The notes: a model not told the origin generated them from the letters alone. A DNA stretch of 28,088 bases from Irineochytrium annulatum (GCA_027600665.1 JADGJL010000266.1:1-28088), one strand, 5' to 3'. Shown: positions 9,601 to 18,158, counted from the stretch's first letter. A program made the numbers and translations.

Positions 9601-10974
9601 CGCGACGATAGTCAGGAGGCTAGCGGGGACAAATTACTATCAGAGAAGAAGAAAACGGCGATGCCGAAGACGCGGAAGGAAGGTAATGTTGATATACGAA
9701 AGCGATTTGTAATTTCTGCCATTTAGCGTCGGGAAAGGCCATTGAGGAAGCGCTGGCACCACATGTCCCCGAAGAGGATGGCAATGTTGTAAGCGAGGCC
9801 GTGAAGGACGACGAAACAGCCGACTTGCATGCATACAACGACGCATCGGCGCATCAGTCCAGCGGGGACGAAGCCCCCAGAGAAAAGAGAAACCGTGATG
9901 CTTCAAAGGCGCGAAACTATGGTATTTACCATCGCTGTAATGCTTTACAAATTTTTATGGCGCAGAAACAAAGAAAGCAGACGGAGATGCTCCGGCTCCT
10001 AAAACGAGAAAGGCGACCGGCAAAGATCCAAAGCCTAGTAAAGCCGGCGTCAAGCGGCCTATGAATGCAGAGGACGAGGTTACGGAAAATGGCCGGCCCA
10101 AGAGACTAAGAGTCAAGCCGGTCGAGTATTGGAATGGGGAGAGAGTCGAGTACTCTCGCCGGATGTCGCTCGGCAAAGGTTTGCGCAACAGGCTTTCCGA
10201 TCCATTAACGTGTGAATAGGCCTTATAACGGAGGGCGTAAAGAATATCATCAAGGTGGTAAAGGAGGAGGAAGGCGTTTCGAGGTATCGGGCTAGGGGCG
10301 GGACGACAAAGCGTCGCATTAAGGTGGAGCGTGACGAGGAGTGCAAGGAGGAGGCTGAGCTTTTCACGGGGTCCGCCGAGGTGACTGTGATGGATTTCAT
10401 TACCAAGAAGGAGTCGCTGAGGGGTAAGAGAACATGCCGTTGTCGGGGAATGCTCAACTGTATCCGCTGTAGAAATTGTCTGCCCGTTTGAAAATATGGA
10501 TCCCACGGTTGAAGACCCCAAGCTTGCTGGCTCTACAAGCTTCTACACGTTCCAACGCCTTTTTAGCGAGCCCGATGGCGACAACGCCGAGAACGAGTTC
10601 AGTGCGTCCGGGGTGATGCGCATGCACAAGGGAGGGGAGAAGCCAAATAAGAGCTCAGGCGCAACAGCTATCGTGAGTAAACGTTTCCACGTTTGATTTC
10701 GCTTGCTAAGATACGTCGTTCTAGTACTTTTTCGTGCTGTCGGGCCGTGTGAAGGTGTCTATCAACTCGTCTTCGTTCGAAGTCGGCCCTAAGGCGCATT
10801 TTATGATCCCTCGAGGTATCCCTTTTATTGTCGAGAAAATTTGTAACTCTCGACACAGGAAATCAGTATCGTCTTCAAAATGCGGGAGAAAACGATCTTA
10901 TGCTTGGATTCGTTCAGTGCCGGAAGGTGATGGCTGGCGACCCTCCGGCGCCGACAATTTCGTGTGGGAAGTGA
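6633..10974 (+). CDS. MIF2: CENP-C/Mif2 inner-kinetochore protein with duplicated CENP-C motif
   Basis: Bridges CENP-A nucleosomes to the Mis12 and CCAN complexes at centromeres. Thirteen exons: 6633-6662, 6753-6835, 6917-7091, 7151-8605, 8649-9012, 9055-9417, 9461-9682, 9727-9921, 9966-10178, 10220-10423, 10473-10672, 10725-10815, 10859-10974; 1236 residues in frame. The N-terminal Mif2 block, about residues 20-70 (NKFFDPGNVGRKTGYRP, DEDGFEDIEDFFKSP), is the Mis12-binding region. A long acidic, Arg/Ser-rich disordered part follows. Two CENP-C signature motifs occur, starting near residues 746 and 1006 (RPKRARIKPVEYWNGE and RPKRLRVKPVEYWNGE), each with the Arg and aromatic Tyr-Trp that contact the H2A/H2B acidic patch and the CENP-A tail. 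The C-terminus is the cupin dimerisation domain (YFFVLSGRVKVSINSSSFEVG, FMIPRGNQYRLQN). Most family members have one CENP-C motif. The exon 4/5 junction is uncertain: donor 8606 with acceptor 8648, or donor 8613 with acceptor 8650, both keep the frame. ATG at 6633 chosen because exon 1 must splice to exon 2. Confidence 0.93.
8076..8311 (+). repeat. MIF2: two tandem acidic repeats inside MIF2 exon 4
   Basis: Two units of about 47 residues begin RRLTADSVGDSSNFEDADED and RRLTTDSAGGLSIFGDADEG. Each ends in Glu/Gly-rich sequence and an Arg/Lys stretch. This is an imperfect internal duplication in the disordered region. Confidence 0.7.
9055..9267 (+). repeat. MIF2: copy A of duplicated CENP-C-motif exon
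   Basis: The first 213 nt of exon 6. It aligns without gaps to the whole of exon 9 (9966-10178): by my count 43 of 71 residues are identical. The signature starts at nucleotide offset 129 in both exons, and the core AAGCCGGTCGAGTATTGGAA is identical at DNA level. Confidence 0.85.
9966..10178 (+). repeat. MIF2: copy B of duplicated CENP-C-motif exon
   Basis: Exon 9, 213 nt, homologous over its full length to the start of exon 6. The preceding intron (9922-9965) also resembles the one before exon 6 (9013-9054): same phase 1, 44 against 42 nt, both beginning GTATT and ending in G-C-rich sequence before CAG. The preceding exons 5 and 8 both end in a Glu/Ser-rich then Lys/Arg-rich unit. The duplicated block therefore spans more than one exon. 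Confidence 0.85.
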
Positions 10975-12128
10975 AGAATTACGACGTAATTTCTACATGC
11001 GAGGTTATTAAAGGGCTTTGGCTTATCCGTGGCTGTTGGTATTTAGAAGTGCACACAATGCGCGTATTTTCACCTTTATGGAGCATGCAAATTTTGTGAC
11101 TTACTGCACTTTCATTCTTAATAGTTCTCATTAAATTCACTTAGTTGTACATATTTTGATGTTATGCTTTTTCTCCTGTCGTCTTATTAGAGCCCTTCCC
11201 CTTGCACTGCCCACGAGCCGTCGATCATTAATCTCTAATTCCTTCGTTGCTGTTATTCGAAATTTTATGCTTTGCTTGCTTTGCTTGGCTTATCTTCGGA
11301 GTCCGTTGCTGCCCTCGCCTGTCACATTAGCTTTAACCGTGTCACACTTACATAGAAGTCATTGTGTTATGTTCTATACTGTTGATGCTGCAACTCTTTG
11401 AAGGCCGCAGACAGAATAAATTTGCTTTGCTTACCGACGTGTAATGCTACACTTCCCCTGCCCCGCATGCTAGAGCTGCTATCCACGGTGAACTGTTAAA
11501 TCGAAGTGATTTCTTATCACCCGCGCTATCCCACTTAACGCGAGGAGTACAAGGAAAATGTAACTAGTTAACAAAATAGTTGTTGCGGTGAGCTGGAGCG
11601 GGCAGCGCCCCCGCTTCCAGTCAAGGTTCTCATGCTGTCGGGTACGGACGCAAGGGAAGGAATCGATATGGTGCGAGGTCATAAGTTAAGTGCCCGACGG
11701 GTTGCTCATCTAGTCGGGATACGTGGCGAACAGAGGAAATGATGGGAAGCCATGCGCGCCCTCGTCGAGGAACTTCACATGCAGTACAGACATTGCTGAT
11801 GGAGGACTACTCGTTCGATGTCATGAGCTTAAGCTTGTGGCATAAACAGACCAGGAATTATGAATCAGCAAATATCTTGTAATTCATGCGCTTAGTTCCG
11901 ACGGTAGCAGTTACCATTCGGTCATTCACTTGATACAATGATCGCAGTGGCGGGCCAGGCCAGGCCTGAATTCTGGAGGCGGCGGTGAGGTGATTGCGGA
12001 GCGACTCGAACTGTTCGAGCGGACGTTAAGCGTGAAGCGATGGAGGGCTTAATGGGTCTGATATTATTATTGATGTGGAAGGATGTTGGGAAGTTGACAA
12101 TTCACACCATTATTCGCGAGGAAGAGCC
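10975..12128. other. intergenic region without a recognised gene
   Basis: About 1.15 kb. The left part, to about 11450, is T-rich and pyrimidine-rich and probably holds the MIF2 3' untranslated region. The rest has only short open frames with no recognisable content. The right end must hold the promoter of the reductase gene. No repeats, tRNA or transposon features seen. Confidence 0.5.
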
Positions 12129-12932
12129 ATGTCCCACTCGATCGCGGGATGGCCGGATCGCTTCTACCAGCCCGTCAGCGTCCTGATCCTGATAGCCGCC
12201 GCGGCGATCTTCCCGACGCTTCTCTTCGCGAGGACCGCCGCGTTCGGGCGGTTCTCGCACGGCGGATCGAGAATCAAAGTTCCGGGGAAGCTCGCCTGGC
12301 TCATATTCGAGGGCGTTTCCCTCATCGGGATGCCGACCTTCTTCCTCCTCACGGCGGAGAACATTAACCCGGTCAACGGCCTCCTTCTCTTCCTCTTTAC
12401 GGCCCATTACACCAATCGCGCGATCGTGTACGTTGTCCGCGCGCCGTCGATCGCGCCAGCAGCAATTGAGGTCATCCTGGCCGCCATCGCGTTCAATTTG
12501 CCAAACTCGTTCGTGAACGCTTACGCTGCCGCGTCGGTAACGGAGGTCAAGCTGAAGGACCCGTTGTTCCCGCTCGGGATCCTGCTTTTCGTCATCGGGT
12601 TCTGCGGCAACGTGTATTCGGATGAGATCCTGCGCCGGCTGCGGACGGACAAGAGGACGGGCGACGATGGCGTGGTCGGGAAGAACGGCAAGCGGTATTA
12701 CATCCCGCGCGGTGGGGCCTTCAAGTGGGTAACGAGCGCGAATTACATGTGGGAGTGCGTGGAGTGGCTCGGGTGGGCCATCGCGGTTGGGCGTTTGGGG
12801 CCGTGGGCGTTCTTTGTATTCACCGTCGCGAACTTGGCGCCGCGGGCGAGGGCGACTCACCACTGGTACAAGACGACGTTTGGCGGGAAGTATCCCGAGG
12901 TTCGGAGGGCTATCTTACCCTATGTGTGGTAA
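12129..12932 (+). CDS. 3-oxo-5-alpha-steroid 4-dehydrogenase (steroid 5-alpha-reductase) family protein
   Basis: A single uninterrupted frame of 267 residues, usual for the SRD5A1/DET2 family (about 255-275). It has roughly six hydrophobic segments, beginning FYQPVSVLILIAAAAIFPTLLF. Conserved features: AHYTNRAIVYVVRAP (compare HYFNRTF of the family), a GILLFVIGFCGNVYSDEILRRLR segment (GxxxNxxSDxxLRxLR), then YYIPRGGAFKWVTSANYMWECVEWLGWA, the NADPH/substrate-binding core with the invariant IPxGGxFxxVxxxNxxxExxEWxG pattern. It ends in the RATHHWYKTTFGGKYPEVRRAILPYVW tail. It reduces the 4,5 double bond of a 3-oxo-steroid or related enone with NADPH in the ER membrane. The fungal substrate is unknown; relatives act on sterols, polyprenols (Dfg10 type) or enoyl-CoA (Tsc13 type). 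The IPRGG motif favours the true SRD5A1/2 branch. Start at 12129 is the first ATG after an upstream GTG-only extension. The absence of introns contrasts with neighbours. Confidence 0.9.
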   Translation: MSHSIAGWPDRFYQPVSVLILIAAAAIFPTLLFARTAAFGRFSHGGSRIKVPGKLAWLIFEGVSLIGMPTFFLLTAENINPVNGLLLFLFTAHYTNRAIVYVVRAPSIAPAAIEVILAAIAFNLPNSFVNAYAAASVTEVKLKDPLFPLGILLFVIGFCGNVYSDEILRRLRTDKRTGDDGVVGKNGKRYYIPRGGAFKWVTSANYMWECVEWLGWAIAVGRLGPWAFFVFTVANLAPRARATHHWYKTTFGGKYPEVRRAILPYVW

Positions 12933-13465
12933 CCTTAATGGCTATTGAACATACCTTGACAGTAAATATTGCATGATAGCTTTAAAACAGGCGGGCACAC
13001 AAATATATCCTTGTTTATCACCTGATGTGATCATTTCTCCTATTGTTCTAGATACTCTGCACACCTTCTCGGGACTCTGGCAACCAAATAACACATGCAA
13101 ATGTCCGCCGTGCCCGCTAGCTCAACCAAACAGGTGGCCCCAAATTACGCCGATCGGAAGGCCCACCTCTCGTTCCCCCGTCCCGGAGGAAGAGATTAAG
13201 TGGCTGGTTAAATCTTCCGTGAGGTTGAGGACACTGGCGGACTGCTGAAGTTCGCTGAGGTGGTCGAATCTGTGTTGGAGTCGTAGGAGTTGCTACAATG
13301 CTATAGTTTGTACAATAGCCAGTTTACGTCTTCAGCGGTGTCAGCAGGAGGTCGTGCCAGTTGCCAAGTGCGCTGTCCGTAATGCTCTCTGTTCGATAAC
13401 TGCAGGTCGTTTGGTCGTTTGGTGAGGCATTGGGTAGGAGGTAGAGCCCCCGGCAAAAAGACGCC
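12933..13465. other. intergenic region without a recognised gene
   Basis: About 530 bp between two plus-strand genes. Only short, uninformative open frames on both strands; the minus-strand ones at 13301-13651 are shadows of the Arg/Asp-rich start of the cactin gene. It should contain the reductase 3' end and the cactin promoter. Confidence 0.5.
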
Positions 13466-14849
13466 ATGTCCCCTCGATACAGCGACGAACGACTCGACCC
13501 CATTGATCGAGACCGTGATCGGGAACGATATCGCGACCAGGCGCCATCGGAGAGAACGAGGATCGACGATGATTCGAAGAAGAAGCGCCGGAACGATTCG
13601 GATACGGACGACGAGCGGGACAGCAAGCGGAAAAAGAAGAAGTGCGACCACAGCTTTGTCGTCCGTCCTTACTTACTCGCTCGTTAGGGATAAAAAGCGA
13701 GAAACTTCCAGCGAGCGGGCAGCGAGGAAGGCTTTGAAGAAAGCCGAGAAGAAGGTGTGCAATGTTGAAACTGCGCTTTGTTGAAGTGAGGGGCCTTAAC
13801 GCGGATCATTGCAGAAACTACGAGAGGAGTTGCAGCAGCAAAACGAGGCGCAGGTTGCTCGCCAGATGGCCGCGTCGCTGGGGTATAGCAGCACGGAGAA
13901 CCCGTTCGGGGACAACTTGCTGCATCAGAAGTTTATTTGGGTGAAGAAGAGGGAGGCAGAGGTGGAGAAGGGCATGACGGCGCAGGAGAGGGCACGGCTG
14001 GATGCGAGGAAGAAGGAGGAGACGCAGGTGCATGCCGTGAAGATTCATCGCTGGTTTCTGACTGTTTTACTTAGATGGAACTTGAGAAGCTGAAGAGGCG
14101 GCGCGCGGAGCGAGAAATAGATATGCAACTGAGAGAGCAGGAACAAGTAAGGTTTTATTTAACTATCCGTGCTGACCATTGATTAGCTCCGTCTTCAACG
14201 AGAAAGAGATCAGGCGGCTTTGGGCGATTGGGAAACGCGGGAAGACAACTTCCATCTGCATCAGGCCAAAGTGCGTGCCCAGATCCGGATCAAAGAAGGT
14301 CGAGCCAAGCCGATTGATATCCTTGCCATGAACGTCTCCATCGCGACGGACACGGACATTGCGAAAGAGTTTGACGCCATCGGTCTCGAAATGGACACCG
14401 ACGAGCCGTACAAGATCTTTGAGAACCTGACTTTGCCTGAAATTGAGGAACTCTACAAGGACATTCAGCTATACCTCGCGCTCGAGCACGACGCCATGAA
14501 CAAGAGTTTCTGGGAGGCTATGATCGTCGTCTGCGACGACGAGCTCTCCCGCAGCCGTCGCGCGCTCGCCGGCCCTCGCCCCTCAACGTCCGTCGAGATG
14601 GAGCACGAGATCACGGCCATGCTGTCGGGCAAGACGTACGCGCAGCTGCAGACGACGCAGGCGCAGGTCGAGCGCCGCCTTACGGGAGAGGATGGGCCGG
14701 TGGACATCGAGTTCTGGGAGGCCGTCCTGAAGGCGTTGATTGTGTGGAAGGCGAAGGCGAGACTGAGGGATACGCATAAGTTTATGATCACGAAGCGGTT
14801 GGAGCAGTTGAAGGCCAAGGCTGCGGAGGAGGCCGAGGAGGGCGGGTAG
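13466..14849 (+). CDS. CACTIN: cactin-family splicing cofactor, C-terminal domain absent
   Basis: Nuclear protein of late spliceosomes in fission yeast and animals. Five exons: 13466-13641, 13688-13754, 13815-14027, 14075-14146, 14187-14849; introns 40-60 nt; 396 residues. An RS/RD/RE-type N-terminus (MSPRYSDERLDPIDRDRDRERY, then SKKKRRND) is followed by a Lys/Glu coiled coil. The conserved block GYSSTENPFGDNLLHQKFIW corresponds to the family's GYTNTDNPFGD...FIW. The middle domain follows: DNFHLHQAKVRAQIRIKEGRAKPIDILAMN, EIEELYKDIQLYLALE, SGKTYAQLQ, FWEAVLKALIVWKAKARLRDTH. It then stops after AEEAEEGG. Known cactins continue for about 250-400 residues and end in the highly conserved CACTIN_C domain with FNRVHTG and WNKYNQTHYD motifs; I find no plus-strand equivalent in the next 1.7 kb. 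Either the gene is truncated or the C-terminus has moved elsewhere. The 3' end is overlapped by an opposite-strand open frame. Confidence 0.88.
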
Positions 14850-15250
14850 TTCGTCGGGGTGCCGGCGAGCGGGTGTTGGGAGGAGGTCGATGTCAGCATC
14901 TCGACGATGTCCGACTCGCGTTGGATCTTGTCCAGCAGCGTCAAAATCAGGTCGGCGTCACCGAGATGCCGCGAACGAAGGCGATCGTACGCGCGCCGGA
15001 GGGCCTCGCCGTCCGCCTCGGGGGATCGTTCCGTGACCGCAGGCTGGTGGCGCGTGGCGGCGGTCGCCGCGAGTCTCCTGAGCCGATCTTGCGCGAGGCC
15101 GTCCGGGGTCGAGGGTTGGGCCGCCGTGTTGGCCGCCAGCACGGCCTGGTGGCAGACTTGCGCGATGCGGTCGGCTTCGTCGTGTGGGATGTCGAGCCGA
15201 TCGAGAAGCTCGGCCACGACCGTCGCGATACGGTACTCAGTCCCTGACAT
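14465..15250 (-). CDS. unknown protein, antisense to cactin 3' end
   Basis: Open frame of 261 codons from an ATG at 15250. The first ~130 residues look like real protein: amphipathic helices rich in Ala, Leu, Asp and Arg (TEYRIATVVAELLDRLDIPH, ADRIAQVCHQAVLAAN, ADGEALRRAYDRLRSRH, DADLILTLLDKIQRESDIVE). The part below about 14850 is exactly antisense to cactin exon 5 and has low-complexity Ser/Thr content, so the true stop or an intron is probably near 14850-14880. I recognise no family. It sits where the missing cactin C-terminal domain would be expected. A good splice-donor-like GTAAGT lies on the opposite strand at 15286, so a plus-strand interpretation cannot be excluded. Confidence 0.4.
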   Translation of the reverse strand: MSGTEYRIATVVAELLDRLDIPHDEADRIAQVCHQAVLAANTAAQPSTPDGLAQDRLRRLAATAATRHQPAVTERSPEADGEALRRAYDRLRSRHLGDADLILTLLDKIQRESDIVEMLTSTSSQHPLAGTPTNYPPSSASSAALAFNCSNRFVIINLCVSLSLAFAFHTINAFRTASQNSMSTGPSSPVRRRSTCACVVCSCAYVLPDSMAVISCSISTDVEGRGPASARRLRESSSSQTTIIASQKLLFMASCSSARYS

Positions 15251-16532
15251 CCCTCGCCTCAATCAAGCGGAGCTTGGAATTCTCGTAAGTATCTTATGCC
15301 TGCTCAACGTAAATAAAGCTCCAGCACTAATCCCCGATATTTTTGTTTATCTTAAAGGCCCGGTATAGCTTATTTCACTTGAGAAGGCGAGAGTTGCCAC
15401 TACTGGTTTTCACACAATCTCTCAGTAGTTCGCTATCGATGATGGCAGTTGAGATATAGAAGAGAGAGAGGCAAGGATTGTTCTGGCTAGCCCATTTCGT
15501 TCAAGCGCCGACTCGTATGCTCTAGAAGAGGCTTGACGCGCGGGGACGACTGCAATCACTCCTCGAGTTGAGGAACAACCGGCGCAGCGATCATCTCAAG
15601 ACCACCCTGATGGTTCCGGACGTACGTAAGTAGTGATAGAATTTTGAATGCAGACACAAGCGGTCTACCGCGTCACAACCTGCACGGATTGCATGCTGAC
15701 GAACCCGAAGCTTCTAATAGGTGTGTGATTGTTACGGACGTTGCTCACGATTGGTGGCATCTCGGTGATCTCTCCAGCTATTCAGCCGTCTCATAACAAG
15801 CGATAAGCTTCGGCCTTTTCAAAGAAAGCCAATGCAGGTTCTATCGCACCGACCCGCTCGCCGCCCGTGACTTCGGCAGCAACCCGCCATGGCGTCAGCG
15901 TGAAGGTCTACTCGCTTAACATCCTCTTGCCCGGCCCGGACGAATTCGAGACGCTGTAATGTATGCGACCCTGCGCATCGATTTTTCCAGCCGAGGCGGC
16001 ACTCAGGAGGCTAGATCAATGCGTTGCAGTTTCGGACGCGATTGCAGGGGCGGCGGGAAGCTCCGGCGATGAAAATGGTCGATTTGCCTGCTTTGTGGAG
16101 CTGCTCACAAGGATCGCTTTGTAAGTGTTGATTTACTTGCTGCTATGAATCCGAAACAGCCCTTCCAAGGCCGTATACGGGTGGACTCTCGGGGGCTGGG
16201 TCACGGCTGAGCAGAGGAGTTTTACAATGTGAACATTTTCTTCGACACTCTGTTTGATAAACTTGAATGTTGCAAACTTTATATGGTCTTTTCGTTCTCT
16301 TTAAGCCCTGATATTCGTCATTGCTATCTTGGGGTGATGCAAATGTCGTAGATAAGCGTGTGCGATGTTGATGTAATGCGATATGCAGTACCAATTTCTC
16401 GAACGCCTCATGAGCAGTAGACGTAACCGACGATGCCACAGGGTATGGTACTAATACTACAAGAAAGACATCTTACCCGATGCAGTGGTCATCCAACGAC
16501 AATTTAAATACAATGTATTGACATATATCCAC
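15251..16532. other. region with possible spliced coding remnants, no gene assigned
   Basis: About 1.3 kb. Two islands on the plus strand have coding-like composition. Around 15555-15722 an open stretch (LLELRNNRRSDHLKTTLMVPD) is followed by GTAAGT and, 25 nt on, a TGCAG acceptor leading into TQAVYRVTTCTDCMLTNPKLLI. Around 15840-16110 an open stretch (RHGVSVKVYSLNILLPGPDEFETL) is followed by EAALRRLDQCVAVSDAIAGA and FACFVELLTRIAL. I could not join these into one frame and recognise no family. They may be a decayed gene or an unrecognised small gene. A 98-codon minus-strand frame at 16143-16439 contains two CxxC-like cysteines but nothing else. Confidence 0.3.
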
Positions 16533-17075
16533 CTAAAGCCTGCAAATGATATCGTGCGCCTCGTTCACAATTGCGTCAGCCTCCTCGATCTTCCGCAGCG
16601 CCTCCTGCACCAGCAACAACCGCTCAGTCGCCTTACTTGCCAAATGTCCTTCGTCCTCGTTCCCCCCACCCCGTGACCTCTTCCTGAGCTTCTCGCTGTT
16701 CAAGGCCACGTGAACATCGTCCAGGATCGTTGCTACATCCGACATCAGCTCCTTCGCGCCGTAGTGGAGGTGGAGCGCGGGATCGTCCAGGATGTCTTCG
16801 TCGCTCTCCATAGTCTCGAGGACGGAGGGTGGCGATGCGGTCTCGGTCGCGATCCAAGATGTGGAGCGAGGGGATTTCGTGGACTGGTGGCGACGCGGGA
16901 CCGCGCTGGCTTGGGCGAGACGCGGACCGGGGAACCGGACGACGGAGAAAGGAAGGCGCGCTGCGGATGCGAGGACGCTGCGATGTACATTGAGCGGGGA
17001 GCAGATTAGCGGGGGATGTCGGTGAGGGAGAGAGCGGACACACCGTGGCGGGCGACGAGCGAGGGCAGACCACAT
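16533..17075 (-). CDS. hypothetical protein with mitochondrial-type N-terminus
   Basis: A single-exon frame of 180 residues. The first ~65 residues are rich in Arg, Ser, Ala and Pro with no acidic residue (MWSALARRPPRCVRSLPHRH), as in mitochondrial presequences. The C-terminal ~95 residues are acidic and helical: DEDILDDPALHLHYGAKELM, SDVATILDDVHVALN, TERLLLVQEALRKIEEADA. No known domain recognised. It lies 153 bp downstream of the TIM-barrel gene on the same strand. The change in composition at a sensible targeting boundary and the defined stop support a real gene; the start ATG at 17075 is the only one giving the basic N-terminus. Confidence 0.5.
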   Translation of the reverse strand: MWSALARRPPRCVRSLPHRHPPLICSPLNVHRSVLASAARLPFSVVRFPGPRLAQASAVPRRHQSTKSPRSTSWIATETASPPSVLETMESDEDILDDPALHLHYGAKELMSDVATILDDVHVALNSEKLRKRSRGGGNEDEGHLASKATERLLLVQEALRKIEEADAIVNEAHDIICRL

Positions 17076-17145
17076 CGCGATGAATTTGTTTCAAGCAATG
17101 ATCTTTCATCTGAGTGGCACGAAGTTCAAACACAGCATGGGTCCT

Positions 17146-17172
17146 GTATATATGTATATATATATATATTTA
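17146..17172. repeat. TA-rich microsatellite
   Basis: A run of TA dinucleotides with a single G interruption (TATATATGTATATATATATA) in the spacer between two minus-strand genes. Confidence 0.85.
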
Positions 17173-17228
17173 TCTACACGCAATGTCCCCTCTTCTCCAC
17201 TCCCCGTCATCAACAGCACCGTTCTCGC

Positions 17229-18158
17229 TCAACCGAGCGTAAAATGTTTTGCATTGAAGTCTAACAGCAAATCCCCCAAATCTGTCGTCGCCAACAGTTT
17301 CCTCTCCAAGTCATACACCGCAATCTCCCCGACTCTTTGTGCCCTTACCGAAACCTCCCGATGCAACAGCACGCCATTCTCGGGCCCCGACGCCGAGAAC
17401 TGGCTGTGCCCCCATCCGACCGCGTCGAACCCATCCACCAACGCCGCATGACACAGGAAATTCCACTCGGCCTGCACGAAGTCCGCGCTCGACATCCTCG
17501 TGGTCGGTACGCCCCATATGGCAACGCCATACCTCTCCCTCGCCGCCGTCAGCTTCCCTACATGCGTCCTGTACTGCTCGAACGTCTCCGTCCCAACCCG
17601 AACCCCAATCTTCGGCACATCCGCCGCCGTGAACACATAGCTCTCATACAGCAAAGCGTCCCCCTCCCTCCACGGTATCTCGCCCTCCTCCTCCCCACCG
17701 TTGTACCCCGGCAGCCGCCCAACGAGATCGTCAGGGTCCCAAGCGTTGTACGCGACGGGCATGCCCAGCCCGTGCGCCATGATCGCGACGCCGATCTGTC
17801 GCCTCCGACACTGGACGCGATCCGTCGCGTAATCGAACCCGGCCTCATCGACGAACACGCCACCCGCCCCCACGTCCTTCCATGCTTGGATCTGCGAGCG
17901 CAGGTCATCCATGCTCACGCCCGACGCGGCGCCGATGGTCACGTAGCCCCAGAAGAGCATCGAAGGCTTCATGGCGACGGCGGACGAGATGATCTGGACG
18001 GTGTTGCCGTGGTCCGGGTGCGTGGGGGACTGCAGACCCGCGCCGAGGACAACATGGTCGAACTGGGAGAGGTGGGAGGCGATGAGAGGGACTGAGGAGT
18101 GGAGGGAGGAGGAGTTGAGGGCCGAGAGCCAGCCGTAGTAGATCGCGAGGTTCTTCAT
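17229..18158 (-). CDS. TIM-barrel protein of GH114-like/bacterial hypothetical type
   Basis: A single-exon frame of 309 residues with no signal peptide. The layout is a (beta/alpha)8 barrel: a first strand LAIYYGWLSALN, FDHVVLGAGLQSPTHPDHGN, FWGYVTIGAASGVSMDDLRS, then GVFVDEAGFDYATDR with the paired acidic residues typical of strand 4 in GH114/TM1410-like barrels, VAIMAHGLGMPVAYNAWDPDD, LLYESYVF, YGVAIWGVPT, FLCHAALVDGFDAVGWGHSQFS. In bacterial relatives that I remember, the order YY..., VLG.GL..P.HPDH, GY...G, VFFDEAG.D and NAW.PDD is the same; their function is generally not established. Substrate unknown; a sugar is possible given the fold. The lack of introns and the bacterial resemblance suggest horizontal transfer, which is inference. 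Start at 18158 gives the first barrel strand immediately. Confidence 0.6.
   Translation of the reverse strand: MKNLAIYYGWLSALNSSSLHSSVPLIASHLSQFDHVVLGAGLQSPTHPDHGNTVQIISSAVAMKPSMLFWGYVTIGAASGVSMDDLRSQIQAWKDVGAGGVFVDEAGFDYATDRVQCRRRQIGVAIMAHGLGMPVAYNAWDPDDLVGRLPGYNGGEEEGEIPWREGDALLYESYVFTAADVPKIGVRVGTETFEQYRTHVGKLTAARERYGVAIWGVPTTRMSSADFVQAEWNFLCHAALVDGFDAVGWGHSQFSASGPENGVLLHREVSVRAQRVGEIAVYDLERKLLATTDLGDLLLDFNAKHFTLG

Noticed and set aside
12102..12863. Minus-strand 253-codon frame
   Set aside because: Shadow of the steroid-reductase gene, full of Arg and Asp from antisense GC codons.
17337..18095. Plus-strand 252-codon frame
   Set aside because: Antisense to the TIM-barrel gene; Arg/His/Pro-rich, with no recognisable motif.
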